Positions 7,860 to 16,471 are shown, counted from the stretch's first letter. The stretch is 64,000 nt of DNA from CAYLLT01 sp964384465 (GCA_964384465.1 CAYLLT010000010.1:14718-78717), one strand, 5' to 3'. The notes: generated by a model from the sequence alone, not told the origin. Numbers and translations: made by a program.

Positions 7860-9584
7860 ATGACCAATCTCACGGCCACGACGCCATGGGTGGAGGGCAA
7901 GACGATCGGCGCGGCGCTGCGCGCGACGGCGGAGCGCCATCCGAAGAATGATGCCGTGGTATTCACCGCGCGCGGCTGGCGGGCCTCTTACGAAGCGTTC
8001 GACGCGCAGGTTGATGCGCTGGCGCGGTCGCTGCTCAGTCTGGGGCTGAAGAAGGGCGATCACGTGGCGATCTGGGCGGGCAACTGCCCGGAGTGGGTGC
8101 TGCTGCAATTCGCGACCGCCCGCATCGGCGTCGTGCTGGTCACGGTCAATCCGGCCTATCGCAGCCGCGAGCTGGAATACTGCATTCGCCAATCGGACGC
8201 CAAAATGCTGGTCATGGCCAGCAACTACAAAGGGAACGATTATGTGGAGATACTGAGCGAGCTGTGTCCGGAACTGTCGATGGCGAAATCTTACACGGGC
8301 GAGACGCCCGTGCCACAAAAGCCCGTACCACAAAGGATCAGCGAGCAATTCCCCGAGCTGCGGTGGGTGGTCGGGTTGTGGGATGATGCGGACGGCGGAT
8401 TGCTGGCTTGGCCGAAGCTGCTCGAACGGAGCGGGCAGGTGTCGGTATCGGATCTTCGTAATGCGGAGCGCGCGCTCTCGCCCGACGATGCGATCAACAT
8501 TCAGTACACCTCCGGCACCACCGGTTATCCGAAGGGGGCGATGCTCACCCACCGCAACCTGCTGCTCAATGCCTACTACACGGGCGCCGCCCAGCGGCTC
8601 ACCGATGCCGATCGCATGTGCATTCCCGTGCCGCTCTATCACTGCTTCGGTTGCGTGCTGGGGACGCTGGTGGCGGCCGTACACGGGGCGGCCATGGTGT
8701 TCGCTCACGAGTTCTTCGACGCGCGGCGGACGCTCGATGCGATCGAGCGGGAGCGTTGTACGGTCCTCTACGGCGTGCCCACCATGTTCATCGCGCAGTT
8801 GGAAGAGCCCACTTTCGCCGGCCGGGACCTGAAATCGCTGCGCACGGGCATCATGTCCGGCGCGCCCTGCCCACTGCCGCTGATGAAGCGCGTCGTCGAG
8901 GAGATGCACTGCTCCGAGGTCACCATCGTGTACGGGCAGACGGAAGCGTCGCCGCTGATCACGCAGACGCGCTGCGACGATCCGATCGAGCTGCGCTGTG
9001 GGACGGTCGGGCGGCCGCTGCCGGGGATCGAGGTGCGGATCGTTGATCCGGTCGGCGGCGAGGCGCTGCCGCCGGGGCAGCCGGGGGAGCTTTGTGCCCG
9101 CGGGCACGATGTCATGCTCGGCTATTACAATATGCCCGAGCAGACGGCCCGGGCGATCGACGCGGAAGGCTGGCTGCATACCGGCGACCTGGCCGTCGAG
9201 TTGCCGAACGGATGCTATCGCATCACCGGCCGGCTCAAGGACATGATCATCCGCGGCGGCGAGAACATCTATCCGCGCGAAGTCGAAGAATTCCTCTATA
9301 CGCATCCCAAGATCGAGGAGGTGCAGGTGGTGGGCGTGCCGGATGCCAAGTACGGCGAGCAGATCCTCGCCTGGATCAAGCTGCGGGCCGGGCAGACGGC
9401 AACCGATGACGAGATCCGCGACTACTGCCGCCAATCGCTGGCCCGCTTCAAGGTCCCGCATTACATCAAGTTCGTGGACTCCTTCCCGATGACGGTCACC
9501 GGCAAGATCCAGAAGTTCAAGATGCGCGAGCAGGCCATCCGCGAGTTGGGGCTTGAAGAGGCCAGCCGCGTGGAAACGGCATGA
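7860..9584 (+). CDS. AMP-binding acyl-CoA synthetase (FadD-like)
   Basis: This 574-residue protein activates a fatty or other carboxylic acid through an acyl-AMP and transfers it to CoA. The P-loop-like A3 motif is YTSGTTGYPKGAMLTHRN, A5 is VYGQTEASPLI, A7 is WLHTGDLA, A8 follows in GRLKDMIIRGGENIYP, and the catalytic Lys is in TVTGKIQKFKMRE near the C-terminus. Length and motifs fit medium/long-chain acyl-CoA ligases. A repeat at 8294-8331 inserts a TGETPVPQKPVPQ peptide near residue 150, away from the active site. No beta-oxidation genes are close, so the chain-length class is open. Confidence 0.92.
   Translation: MTNLTATTPWVEGKTIGAALRATAERHPKNDAVVFTARGWRASYEAFDAQVDALARSLLSLGLKKGDHVAIWAGNCPEWVLLQFATARIGVVLVTVNPAYRSRELEYCIRQSDAKMLVMASNYKGNDYVEILSELCPELSMAKSYTGETPVPQKPVPQRISEQFPELRWVVGLWDDADGGLLAWPKLLERSGQVSVSDLRNAERALSPDDAINIQYTSGTTGYPKGAMLTHRNLLLNAYYTGAAQRLTDADRMCIPVPLYHCFGCVLGTLVAAVHGAAMVFAHEFFDARRTLDAIERERCTVLYGVPTMFIAQLEEPTFAGRDLKSLRTGIMSGAPCPLPLMKRVVEEMHCSEVTIVYGQTEASPLITQTRCDDPIELRCGTVGRPLPGIEVRIVDPVGGEALPPGQPGELCARGHDVMLGYYNMPEQTARAIDAEGWLHTGDLAVELPNGCYRITGRLKDMIIRGGENIYPREVEEFLYTHPKIEEVQVVGVPDAKYGEQILAWIKLRAGQTATDDEIRDYCRQSLARFKVPHYIKFVDSFPMTVTGKIQKFKMREQAIRELGLEEASRVETA
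8294..8331. repeat. In-frame GGGCGAGACGCCC hairpin repeat inside acyl-CoA ligase
   Basis: CACGGGCGAGACGCCCGTG (8294-8312) is a perfect 7-bp stem hairpin followed by a half copy (GCCCGTACCAC). It encodes TGETPVPQKPVPQ in the ligase. The family segment there is normally a short loop before the central domain. A related unit (AGGCGTCTCGCCT) lies at 34600. Confidence 0.75.
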
Positions 9585-9591
9585 GCGGAAT

Positions 9592-9630
9592 ACTCACCAC
9601 GGAGGCACGGAGACACGGAGAAGAAAAACA
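9592..9630 (+). repeat. CTCACCACGGAGGCACGGAG dispersed repeat, copy 1
   Basis: The sequence reads CTCACCACGGAGGCACGGAG then ACACGGAGAAG. The same core occurs at 11006, 26469 and 27409, and inverted at about 11111, 26605 and 49459. Confidence 0.9.
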
Positions 9631-9682
9631 GACTTGTGCGTGCCACCCAGGCTGGTCGTCGTTGGTGACAGGGCAAACTGGC

Positions 9683-10513
9683 GTGATCAAGATCGCTGCG
9701 ACGATTTGTTTGGTTCCCCAATTGCGGGGCGGGCCGCTCTTGTACTGGGATGGTCTGGCGGAGAGCTGCCGGAAGGCGGCGAAAGCCGGCTTCGATGCTG
9801 TTGAATTCCTCGTGCCTTCGCCGGATGCTCTTTCGCCGCAAGAGTTGCGCGGCCTGTTCACTGCGAACGATCTGAAACTCACCGGCATCGGCACCGGCGC
9901 GGGATTTCTCCTGCACAAGCTGCATCTATGCAGCCCGGACGCGGCCATTCGCCGGCAGGCCGCCGATTTCATCGGAAACATCATCGATCTGGCCGGCGGA
10001 TTCGGCGGCTTCGCCATCATCGGTTCCATGAAAGGCTCCATCGAACCCGGCGTCGAGCGCGCGACGGCCCTCGGTTGGCTCCGCGACGCCCTCCATACGC
10101 TGGGGATGAGGGCCGCACGGCATGGTGTGCCTTTGATTCTCGAACCGCTCAACCGCTACGAGACCAATCTGATCAACCGGTTGGAAGAGGGTGCCGACTT
10201 GATCCGGCCGCTGTCGGACGGCAACGTCAAGCTGCTCGCGGATCTCTTTCACATGAACATCGAAGAGGTCTCGATCGCTGAAGCCCTCCGCGGCGCCGCC
10301 ACACACATCGGCCACATTCACTTCGTGGACAGCAACCGTCGGCCCGCCGGCAGCGGCCACCTGGATTTCGCGGAAATCGGCCGGACGCTGCGTGAAATCG
10401 GCTATCATGGATATCTCTCGGCCGAGGCGCTGCCATACCCCGACTCCGACACGGCCGCCCGGCAGACGATCGAAACGTTCAGGAAGTACATCGCGCCGTC
10501 GCATCAGCAGTAG
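9683..10513 (+). CDS. TIM-barrel sugar isomerase/epimerase
   Basis: This 276-residue protein belongs to the xylose-isomerase-like TIM-barrel (AP endonuclease 2) family, which includes hydroxypyruvate isomerase and ketose 3-epimerases. Metal-ligand segments are ILEPLNRYETN (Glu), LLADLFHMNIEE (Asp/His), GHIHFVDSNRR (His) and LSAEALPYP (Glu). I chose GTG 9683 (MIKIAATICLV). The upstream ATG at 9581 would add 34 residues translated from the CACGGAG repeat and an overlap with the acyl-CoA ligase. An RpiB-like gene follows by 27 bp, so the two probably act on one sugar pathway. The substrate cannot be told from sequence. Confidence 0.85.
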   Translation: MIKIAATICLVPQLRGGPLLYWDGLAESCRKAAKAGFDAVEFLVPSPDALSPQELRGLFTANDLKLTGIGTGAGFLLHKLHLCSPDAAIRRQAADFIGNIIDLAGGFGGFAIIGSMKGSIEPGVERATALGWLRDALHTLGMRAARHGVPLILEPLNRYETNLINRLEEGADLIRPLSDGNVKLLADLFHMNIEEVSIAEALRGAATHIGHIHFVDSNRRPAGSGHLDFAEIGRTLREIGYHGYLSAEALPYPDSDTAARQTIETFRKYIAPSHQQ

Positions 10514-10540
10514 CGCGTCAACATCGGGAGGTGTCCGAAC

Positions 10541-10996
10541 ATGAAGATGGCCGTCGGAAGCGATAGTGCGAACAATCTGACGCGGGAGATCACCGCGTAT
10601 CTCGAAACCAAAGGCATCGAGCTGGTGCGATGCGGCGCACTGGCCGAGAAACCGGCGGACTACGTGGACGCCGCCCGCGATGTCGGCGAACTCGTCGCCT
10701 CCGGCACCTGCGAGCAGGGGCTGATCTTCTGCAACACCGGCACCGGCGTCACCATCATCGCCAACAAAGTGCCCGGCGTGCGGGCCGCGTTGTGCATCGA
10801 CGCGTACTCGGCCAAGATCGCCCGCCTGGCCAACAACGCCAACGTGGTCGTCCTGGGCATGCGGCTGACCGGTGAGCCGCACGCCAAAGAGATCGTCGAT
10901 ATGTGGCTGGAGACGCAGCCCTCCACCGAACCCCGCCGCGTCAACTTTCATCGCAAGACGGACGAGCTCGACGAGCACTACCGCCGGCAGCGCTGA
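10541..10996 (+). CDS. RpiB/LacA/LacB-family sugar-phosphate isomerase, altered active site
   Basis: This 151-residue protein has the fold and landmarks of ribose-5-phosphate isomerase B: MKMAVGSDSANN, FCNTGTGVTIIANKVPGVRAALC with the catalytic-position Cys64, and NANVVVLGMRLTG. Two usual residues are changed. The His after Asp8 in GxDHxG is Ser9, and the His in the HNDxN segment is Ala97 (RLANNANV). GGGAGGTG upstream supports ATG 10541. Together with the preceding TIM-barrel isomerase this suggests a specialised or non-ribose substrate rather than housekeeping RpiB. Confidence 0.85.
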   Translation: MKMAVGSDSANNLTREITAYLETKGIELVRCGALAEKPADYVDAARDVGELVASGTCEQGLIFCNTGTGVTIIANKVPGVRAALCIDAYSAKIARLANNANVVVLGMRLTGEPHAKEIVDMWLETQPSTEPRRVNFHRKTDELDEHYRRQR

Positions 10997-11004
10997 CCCG
11001 TTGG

Positions 11005-11132
11005 ACTCACCACGGAGGCACGGAGAAGAAATAGATGGAGAGATTGAGAGACGGAGAGATAGAGAGACGAGAAGCAACGAATCTCTCCATCTCTCTGTCT
11101 CTCTGTCTTGGCTTGTTGTCTCCGTGGTGAGT
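11005..11132. repeat. CACGGAG repeat pair, inverted, with purine/pyrimidine arms
   Basis: CTCACCACGGAGGCACGGAG (from 11006) runs into GATGGAGAGATTGAGAGACGG. After a short centre the complement appears (CATCTCTCTGTCTCTCTGTC) and ends TCTCCGTGGTGAG at 11132. The whole gap can fold as a very long imperfect hairpin. It separates the RpiB-like and CPBP genes. Confidence 0.9.
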
Positions 11133-11187
11133 TTAGAGTTTCCTTCCGCCATTGCGACCGCCGCTTCACCCGCGATAATCGCTCGGT

Positions 11188-11988
11188 ATGGCCAAGGGCA
11201 TGCTCTATTACGCCAAAGGTAGCAAACGAAAGAAGCACGACATCAGCCTGTTTCCGGCGCCGGAATCGCTGGCCGGAAATCACTACTATTACGTCACGCA
11301 ACGGCCCTGGCCGAGTCTGCTCTTCATCCTACCGCTGCTGCTGGTTTTCGAGGTGACCACCTTTGTCCGCCAGGGCGGCAGCCGCAGCGGCGATTCCGAG
11401 CTGGTGGCCGCTTACCTGATCGACAAAATGATCGAGGCGGTTGGCCGCAGCGGCTTCTACTTTCCGGGCCTGCTGGTGATCGCGATTCTGCTGGCGTGGC
11501 ACGTGGCCGCCCGGCACCCGTGGAAATTCGACCTGACCGTGCTGCCCGGCATGCTCGGCGAAAGCCTGCTGTGGACGCTGCCGCCGTTCGTATTCATCCG
11601 GGCGGTTCAACAGGCACTCGTGGCCGGACAGGCGGGTCACCATCAGTGGGTCGATCAGGTGATTCGCAGCCTGGGGGCGGGCATCTACGAAGAGCTGGTC
11701 TTCCGGCTCATCGCCATTACCGCGCTGGTTATCCTGCTCATCGACGTGTGCAAGCTGCCGCGGTCGGCGTCGGCGGTGTTCATCATGATCGGCTCGGCGG
11801 CCTTGTTTGCCGCCGCGCATCATCCGCCGCTGGGCATGGACCCGTTCGACACGCAGCGGTTCATGTTCCGCACAGCCGCCGGGCTGTACCTGGCCGGACT
11901 GTTCATCTTCCGCGGCTTCGGCATCGCCGCCGGCTGCCATGCGTTTTATAACGTTATCGTTGTGACCATCGACGCGGTGCAATCGTAG
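11188..11988 (+). CDS. CPBP family intramembrane glutamic protease
   Basis: This 266-residue protein has about six to seven membrane helices. It carries the CPBP (Abi/Rce1-like) motifs: GIYEELVFRL (motif 1, EExxxR), an FAAAHHPPLG segment (motif 2 His) and GCHAFYNVIV (motif 3 H/N). Members cleave membrane-associated peptides or prenylated substrates; bacterial roles include bacteriocin self-immunity and membrane protein processing. ATG 11188 begins MAKGMLYYAKGSKRKKHD, a basic cytoplasmic N-terminus. It ends 1 bp before the convergent RdgC-like gene, with no terminator hairpin between them. Confidence 0.88.
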   Translation: MAKGMLYYAKGSKRKKHDISLFPAPESLAGNHYYYVTQRPWPSLLFILPLLLVFEVTTFVRQGGSRSGDSELVAAYLIDKMIEAVGRSGFYFPGLLVIAILLAWHVAARHPWKFDLTVLPGMLGESLLWTLPPFVFIRAVQQALVAGQAGHHQWVDQVIRSLGAGIYEELVFRLIAITALVILLIDVCKLPRSASAVFIMIGSAALFAAAHHPPLGMDPFDTQRFMFRTAAGLYLAGLFIFRGFGIAAGCHAFYNVIVVTIDAVQS

Positions 11989-11989
11989 G

Positions 11990-13189
11990 TTATGACGCCG
12001 CGCTGATCTCGGCGGGAACGGCTTCGCCGGATGAGATCCAGTTTCGCATCGCGCTGAGCGTCTGCGGCCAGCGGTTCGATAAGCGGCGTTTCAGGAACGC
12101 GATATAGAGTTCGCCGACGGCATCGATCAGATCGCGCACTTTTGCGATCCGCTCCTCGAAGACGACGCGCGGGCCGCTCACGTCCTCGGGCGGGGGGAGC
12201 TGTACGCTGGAATAGTTCATGCCGTCGGCGCGGAGCGAAAGGCCGAACGGCTCGCCATGAGCGGCGAGCTGCAAGCCGGCCCGTACCGGCCGCTTGCCGC
12301 CGGCCAGCGCGACCACCGCCTCGCGCGAGCGCGTCGGCCCTTCGGCCTGGATGCTCACGTTGCCGGTCATCTTGAACGCGCATTCGAGCTGGAGCGATTT
12401 CTCGAACAGCACGGTGATGCTCTGGCCGATCTGCGTGGTGATTTCCGGCGATTCGACGTGCGAGGCGTACCACAGCCAGGTGAGCCACTCGGTGCCGAGG
12501 AAGTCGCGGCTGCGGCCCTCATTGATGGGCAGGACGTCGGTCCGCGTCTCGGCTCCATCGGGCGGATTGATGAACAGCGCGGGCTCGCAATCATCGAACG
12601 TTCGCGATTCGCCGGCCAGCGCCGACCATCGCGCCGCCATCTCGCCGGCCGATGCCGCTACGACTGAACGATCGAACGTCTCGCGGAACAGCAGCGCGAA
12701 ATGATCCACCACGGCCGATCCGGCGGCACCGAGCCAGGCTTCTTTGCGCTTCAGGTCCCAGAACACCGGCACTTCCTTCATTCGCCGGAATGTGCCGCTA
12801 CGGGCCTCCTTGTCCGCCCGGCTCAAAGCCTGTTCGCGGGCCTCGCGGCGCTCGGCTTTGGAGAGGAAGTCCCGGCCGCTGGCTTCGAGCATGGCTTGCT
12901 CGTTGATCCTTTTATAACTGTGCACCAGGTCGCCCGGCGGTTTGTTGGTATCGATGCGGAGGGCCATGTAGAGGCCGTCGGCGATGGCGTTTTTGCCGAA
13001 ATCGAACCGGGTGTCGAGGATGTGCTCGCCGCTGGTCCAGCCGATTTCCGTCTTGTCGGCCGTGCGCACACTGTCGGCGCCGATCGCGCGGGCCGCGAGT
13101 TGCTCGAGCAGCGGCTCATCGACGCGCGGTTGCCCGGGACCGTTGATAAAGAACCGCTTGAACGTGATTGAACCACTCGCGAATGCCAT
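11990..13189 (-). CDS. RdgC-like protein
   Basis: A 399-residue protein resembling the RdgC (recombination-associated) family. RdgC forms a ring around DNA and limits RecA loading. Features that fit are the N-terminal MAFASGSITFKRFF strand, an EIGWTSGEHILD segment at the GW position, a charged SKAERREAREQALSRADKEA helix, then DHFALLFRETFDRSVVA and LGTEWLTWLWYASH, which recur in RdgC relatives of this size. The identity comes from memory of the family pattern, not a search. ATG 13189 is preceded by GGAGGAGA at ideal spacing, so the in-frame ATG at 13216 is rejected. It is longer than E. coli RdgC (about 300 residues). Confidence 0.65.
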   Translation of the reverse strand: MAFASGSITFKRFFINGPGQPRVDEPLLEQLAARAIGADSVRTADKTEIGWTSGEHILDTRFDFGKNAIADGLYMALRIDTNKPPGDLVHSYKRINEQAMLEASGRDFLSKAERREAREQALSRADKEARSGTFRRMKEVPVFWDLKRKEAWLGAAGSAVVDHFALLFRETFDRSVVAASAGEMAARWSALAGESRTFDDCEPALFINPPDGAETRTDVLPINEGRSRDFLGTEWLTWLWYASHVESPEITTQIGQSITVLFEKSLQLECAFKMTGNVSIQAEGPTRSREAVVALAGGKRPVRAGLQLAAHGEPFGLSLRADGMNYSSVQLPPPEDVSGPRVVFEERIAKVRDLIDAVGELYIAFLKRRLSNRWPQTLSAMRNWISSGEAVPAEISAAS

Positions 13190-13312
13190 CACATCTCCTC
13201 CTTGAATCAGCGTCATTCCATTCCGATGTTGACCCGGATCGTAGAGGGTTGCGTGGCGGGGTCAACAACGAATCGATTCCGTGCGCGAGGCGCCCTGTGA
13301 GTTCTTGACGGT

Positions 13313-13372
13313 GTTTAGCCGCGAGCGCAGGCGAGCGCGTCCGGTCGCGCTCGCCTGCGCTCGCGGCTAAAC
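13313..13372. repeat. Perfect 27-bp inverted repeat (GTTTAGCCGCGAGCGCAGG arm)
   Basis: The arm at 13313-13339 pairs with 13346-13372 across a six-base loop. It sits in the divergent gap between the RdgC-like and TMTC genes. Half copies (GCGGCTAAAC-type ends) occur near 28460, 31470 and 52240. Confidence 0.92.
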
Positions 13373-13415
13373 GGGTTGCTTGAATGACCGACAGATTGAA
13401 CGCTACACTTGCGAT

Positions 13416-15407
13416 ATGCCGAAAGCGAACCGCAAGCAGCATTCACTCGATACTTCGGGCACTTCGAAAGCGGGATCGAGATTCAAGACATCCACGTCCG
13501 CCGCCCACCGTGAGCGGAGCGGCGTGTGGAAATCGCTTGGGGCGACTGGACAGTTGTCGATCTGGATGGCCGGGGTCTGCCTGGCGGTCGCGGCCACACA
13601 CTGGCCGGCGCTGTCCGCCAAAGCGTTGTCGTTCGACGATCACCAGTATTTGCTGGAGAACCCGCTGGTCCGCAATCCGAGCTGGGCTGGCGTGGGGCGG
13701 ACGTTTCGCGAGGTGACCAGCCCTTCGACCGTTCGGGGGTACTATCAGCCGCTGGCGATGGTCTCGCTGATGGCCGACTGCGCCATGGGCGGGCGTATCG
13801 GCTACCTGGCGCCATTTCATCGCACCAGTCTCATCCTGCACCTCGCGAACGTGGCGCTCATCATTGTGTTTCTCCACCTGCTGTTCGGAAAGCCGTGGGC
13901 GGCGGGCATCGCCGGACTGCTGTTCGGCGTTCATCCTCTGACCGTCGAGCCGATCCCGTGGGTCGGCGAGCGCAAGACGCTGCTGGCGGCGTTTTTCGCT
14001 CTCTTGTGCATAATTGCGTATGTGCGATATGTCCACTGCTTGAGAGCAGCGGTACACGATTCCAATCCGCAATCCGCAATCCGCAATCCGCAATCGAAGG
14101 TTTGGTATGGCTTGTGCGTCGTATGCTACGTCCTGGCGTTGCTGGCGAAGCCAACCAGCACGCCGCTGCCGGTGCTCATGTTGCTGCTGGATTACTGGCC
14201 GTTGCGGCGGTTGGGTAAGCGGGCCATTTTGGAGAAAGTGCCGTTCTTTGCGATCGCCGCGCTGTCGGCCGGGATCACCGTGCTCTCGCAGGGCAAGACG
14301 GCCATGATCGAGATGCCGTATGAGTATCCGGCGGGGCGGATCCCGCTGATCCTGGCGCATAATATCGTCTTTTACCTCTGGAAGATTCTCTGGCCGGCCA
14401 ATCTCACCTCTCATTATCCGTTTCCGCAGCCGCTGAGCCTCGCGCATCCGATGATCCTGATCGGCGTGGTGGGGACGTGCGTGCTGATCGGCGTGCTGCT
14501 GTTCTCGCTGCTGTGGACACGGGCACTGGTGACGGGTTGGTTGTTCTTCTTCCTGGCGATCCTGCCGACGATGGGAATCATCGGGTTCACGGTGGTGATC
14601 GCTTCGGATAAGTACGCATACCTACCGTTTGTGGGATTGCTGCTGCCGCTGACGGCGCTGCTGATCCGGCTGCGATCCACGGCGACGAAATGGGGTGCAC
14701 ATGCGGCGATGGTGATCGTGCTCGCCGGCGCGACGGTCGCCGAGGCGGCGGCGACACGGCACTACTTGGGCTTCTGGCATGATACCATCGCGCTGCACGA
14801 GCACATGTTGAAGCTGGCTCCGCAGTCGGCGCAGTTGCACGTGGGGCTGGGGATCGCGCTGCTGGACGCGAACCGTATCGACGAGGCGATTCCGTACTTT
14901 CAGAGGGGGATCGAGCTGGCGCCGCGTTCGTTTCAGCCGTACATCAACCTGGGCAACGCGCTGGCGGCGCGGGAGCGATTCACCGAAGCGGAGCAGCAAT
15001 ACCGCCTGGCCATCGGGGTCGATCCGCGCGAGCCGGTCGCGCACAACAATCTGGCCAACGTGCTGCTCGAACAGGACAAGATCGACGCAGCGATCCCCGA
15101 ATATCAGGAGGCGATCCGCCTCAAATACGAGTATTTCAACGCGCACAGCAACCTGGCTTACGCGCTGAGCCAGCGCGGGCGGACGGATGAAGCGATTACA
15201 CACTATCGCACGGCACTGGGGATCGATCCCAGTTCGTTCATCGTGCATGCCCGGTTTGCGGAGCTGCTGGTGAAGGCGGGACGGGTGGATGAAGCGGTGG
15301 GGCATTACCGGCAGGCGCTGCGGTTGAAACCGGATTATGAGGAGGCACGGAACGGGTTGGATGCGGCGCTTGCTGCGCCTTCTCGTGTTGGCACGGCTCC
15401 AAGTTGA
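13416..15407 (+). CDS. TMTC-like membrane glycosyltransferase with TPR repeats
   Basis: This 663-residue protein has an N-terminal GT-C type membrane domain (about ten hydrophobic helices, residues 50-470). A loop with SFDDHQYLLENPLVRN carries the Asp-Asp motif seen in TMTC O-mannosyltransferases. The C-terminal 190 residues hold about five TPR units (for example HVGLGIALLDANRIDEAIPY and YINLGNALAARERFTEAEQQ). It probably transfers a sugar from a lipid donor to exported protein. ATG 13416 is chosen over TTG 13380. A short repeat (14063-14096) encodes NPQSAIRNPQSK in a loop between two helices. Confidence 0.87.
   Translation: MPKANRKQHSLDTSGTSKAGSRFKTSTSAAHRERSGVWKSLGATGQLSIWMAGVCLAVAATHWPALSAKALSFDDHQYLLENPLVRNPSWAGVGRTFREVTSPSTVRGYYQPLAMVSLMADCAMGGRIGYLAPFHRTSLILHLANVALIIVFLHLLFGKPWAAGIAGLLFGVHPLTVEPIPWVGERKTLLAAFFALLCIIAYVRYVHCLRAAVHDSNPQSAIRNPQSKVWYGLCVVCYVLALLAKPTSTPLPVLMLLLDYWPLRRLGKRAILEKVPFFAIAALSAGITVLSQGKTAMIEMPYEYPAGRIPLILAHNIVFYLWKILWPANLTSHYPFPQPLSLAHPMILIGVVGTCVLIGVLLFSLLWTRALVTGWLFFFLAILPTMGIIGFTVVIASDKYAYLPFVGLLLPLTALLIRLRSTATKWGAHAAMVIVLAGATVAEAAATRHYLGFWHDTIALHEHMLKLAPQSAQLHVGLGIALLDANRIDEAIPYFQRGIELAPRSFQPYINLGNALAARERFTEAEQQYRLAIGVDPREPVAHNNLANVLLEQDKIDAAIPEYQEAIRLKYEYFNAHSNLAYALSQRGRTDEAITHYRTALGIDPSSFIVHARFAELLVKAGRVDEAVGHYRQALRLKPDYEEARNGLDAALAAPSRVGTAPS
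14063..14096 (+). repeat. In-frame AATCCGC tandem repeat inside the TMTC gene
   Basis: Four to five units of AATCCGC(A) are read in frame as NPQSAIRNPQS. The same unit, inverted (GATTGCG), recurs at 22588-22652, where it supplies the end of amrB. Confidence 0.8.
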
Positions 15408-15481
15408 TGATTTCAATCGTCCCTCCGGGACTTTCGCTTCGTGCTGCTCATTTCTCCCAGCATTGAAATGCTGGGCTATTG
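15408..15481. repeat. Repeat with CCCAGCATT/AATGCTGGG hairpin
   Basis: The convergent gap between the TPR and GDP-fucose synthase genes holds TCCCTCCGGGA and a CCCAGCATTgaAATGCTGGG hairpin (15456-15475). It could serve as a weak two-way terminator, but there is no T tract. Confidence 0.5.
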
Positions 15482-16444
15482 TCATGCTGTGCCTCCGGCA
15501 CGTTTGAGCTGTGTCCGGTACCAGTCGCTTGTCTTGCGCAGGCCTTGCTCCAGATCGGTCTTGGCTTCGAAGCCGAATTGTTCTTTCGCGCGAGTTACGT
15601 CGAGGCAGCGGCGGGGTTGGCCGTTTGGTTTGGTTGTGTCCCATTCGATGCGGCCGCGGAAGTTGGTGAGGCGGGCGATGAGCTGCACCAAGTCTTTGAT
15701 TGAGATTTCGCAGCCGCTGCCGAGGTTGACCGGGTCGGTGTCGTCGTACTTTTCTGTAGCCAGCACGATGGCTTCGGCGGCATCCTCTACATAAAGGAAT
15801 TCGCGGGTTGGGGAGCCGTCGCCCCAGCAGGCGATGTGATCCGCGGCGCCGTCCCGCGCTTCCATGCACTTGCGGATGAGGGCGGGGATCACGTGCGAGG
15901 TCTGGGGGTCGAAATTGTCGCGCGGGCCGTAGAGGTTGACCGGGAGCAGGTAAATGGCGTTGAGGCCGTACTGCTCGCGATACGACTGGCACATGACCAG
16001 CAGCGATTTCTTGGCGATGCCGTAGGGAGCGTTGGTTTCCTCGGGGTAGCCGGTCCAGAGGTCGTCCTCGCGGAAGGGGACGGGGGTGAATTTCGGGTAG
16101 GCGCAGATGGTGCCGATCTGGACGAATTTTTTAATACCGGCCCAGCGGGCGTGCTCGATCATGTGCAGGCCCATGGCCATGTTGGCGTAGAAGAAGCGGC
16201 CGGGATTCTCGCGGTTGGCGCCGATGCCGCCGACCTCCGCGGCGAGGTGGATGACGACGTCGGGTTTCGCGTCGTTGTACAGTCGATTGACATCGGATTC
16301 GTGAGTGAGGTCGTATTCGGATCGTCGCGGGACAAACCAGCGCGATGGCGCTACGCCGCGAGCGGCGAGTTTCTCGCAGACGAACGAGCCGAGAAAGCCC
16401 GCGCCGCCGGTAACGAGGAAACGATTGGTATGGAAGTCAATCAT
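15482..16444 (-). CDS. fcl: GDP-L-fucose synthase
   Basis: This 320-residue extended SDR enzyme converts GDP-4-keto-6-deoxymannose to GDP-L-fucose using NADPH. The Rossmann motif is LVTGGAGFLGSFV near residue 10. The catalytic set is IGTICAYP (Ser/Thr position; Cys follows as in the family), a YGIAKKSLLVMCQSYR helix with the Tyr-x3-Lys pair, and NLYGPRDNFDP. LAAEVGGIGANRENPG is characteristic of GDP-fucose synthases. It starts at ATG 16444 and is followed upstream on the same strand by a glycosyltransferase fusion, so both probably feed surface polysaccharide synthesis. No GDP-mannose dehydratase (gmd) is in the window. Confidence 0.93.
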   Translation of the reverse strand: MIDFHTNRFLVTGGAGFLGSFVCEKLAARGVAPSRWFVPRRSEYDLTHESDVNRLYNDAKPDVVIHLAAEVGGIGANRENPGRFFYANMAMGLHMIEHARWAGIKKFVQIGTICAYPKFTPVPFREDDLWTGYPEETNAPYGIAKKSLLVMCQSYREQYGLNAIYLLPVNLYGPRDNFDPQTSHVIPALIRKCMEARDGAADHIACWGDGSPTREFLYVEDAAEAIVLATEKYDDTDPVNLGSGCEISIKDLVQLIARLTNFRGRIEWDTTKPNGQPRRCLDVTRAKEQFGFEAKTDLEQGLRKTSDWYRTQLKRAGGTA

Positions 16445-16471
16445 TTCTTTGATCTGCGTGCATCTGCGGAT

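Noticed and set aside
7371..9461. 696-codon minus-strand frame opposite the phosphoesterase and acyl-CoA ligase
   Set aside because: Antisense shadow. Both plus-strand genes have full family motifs.
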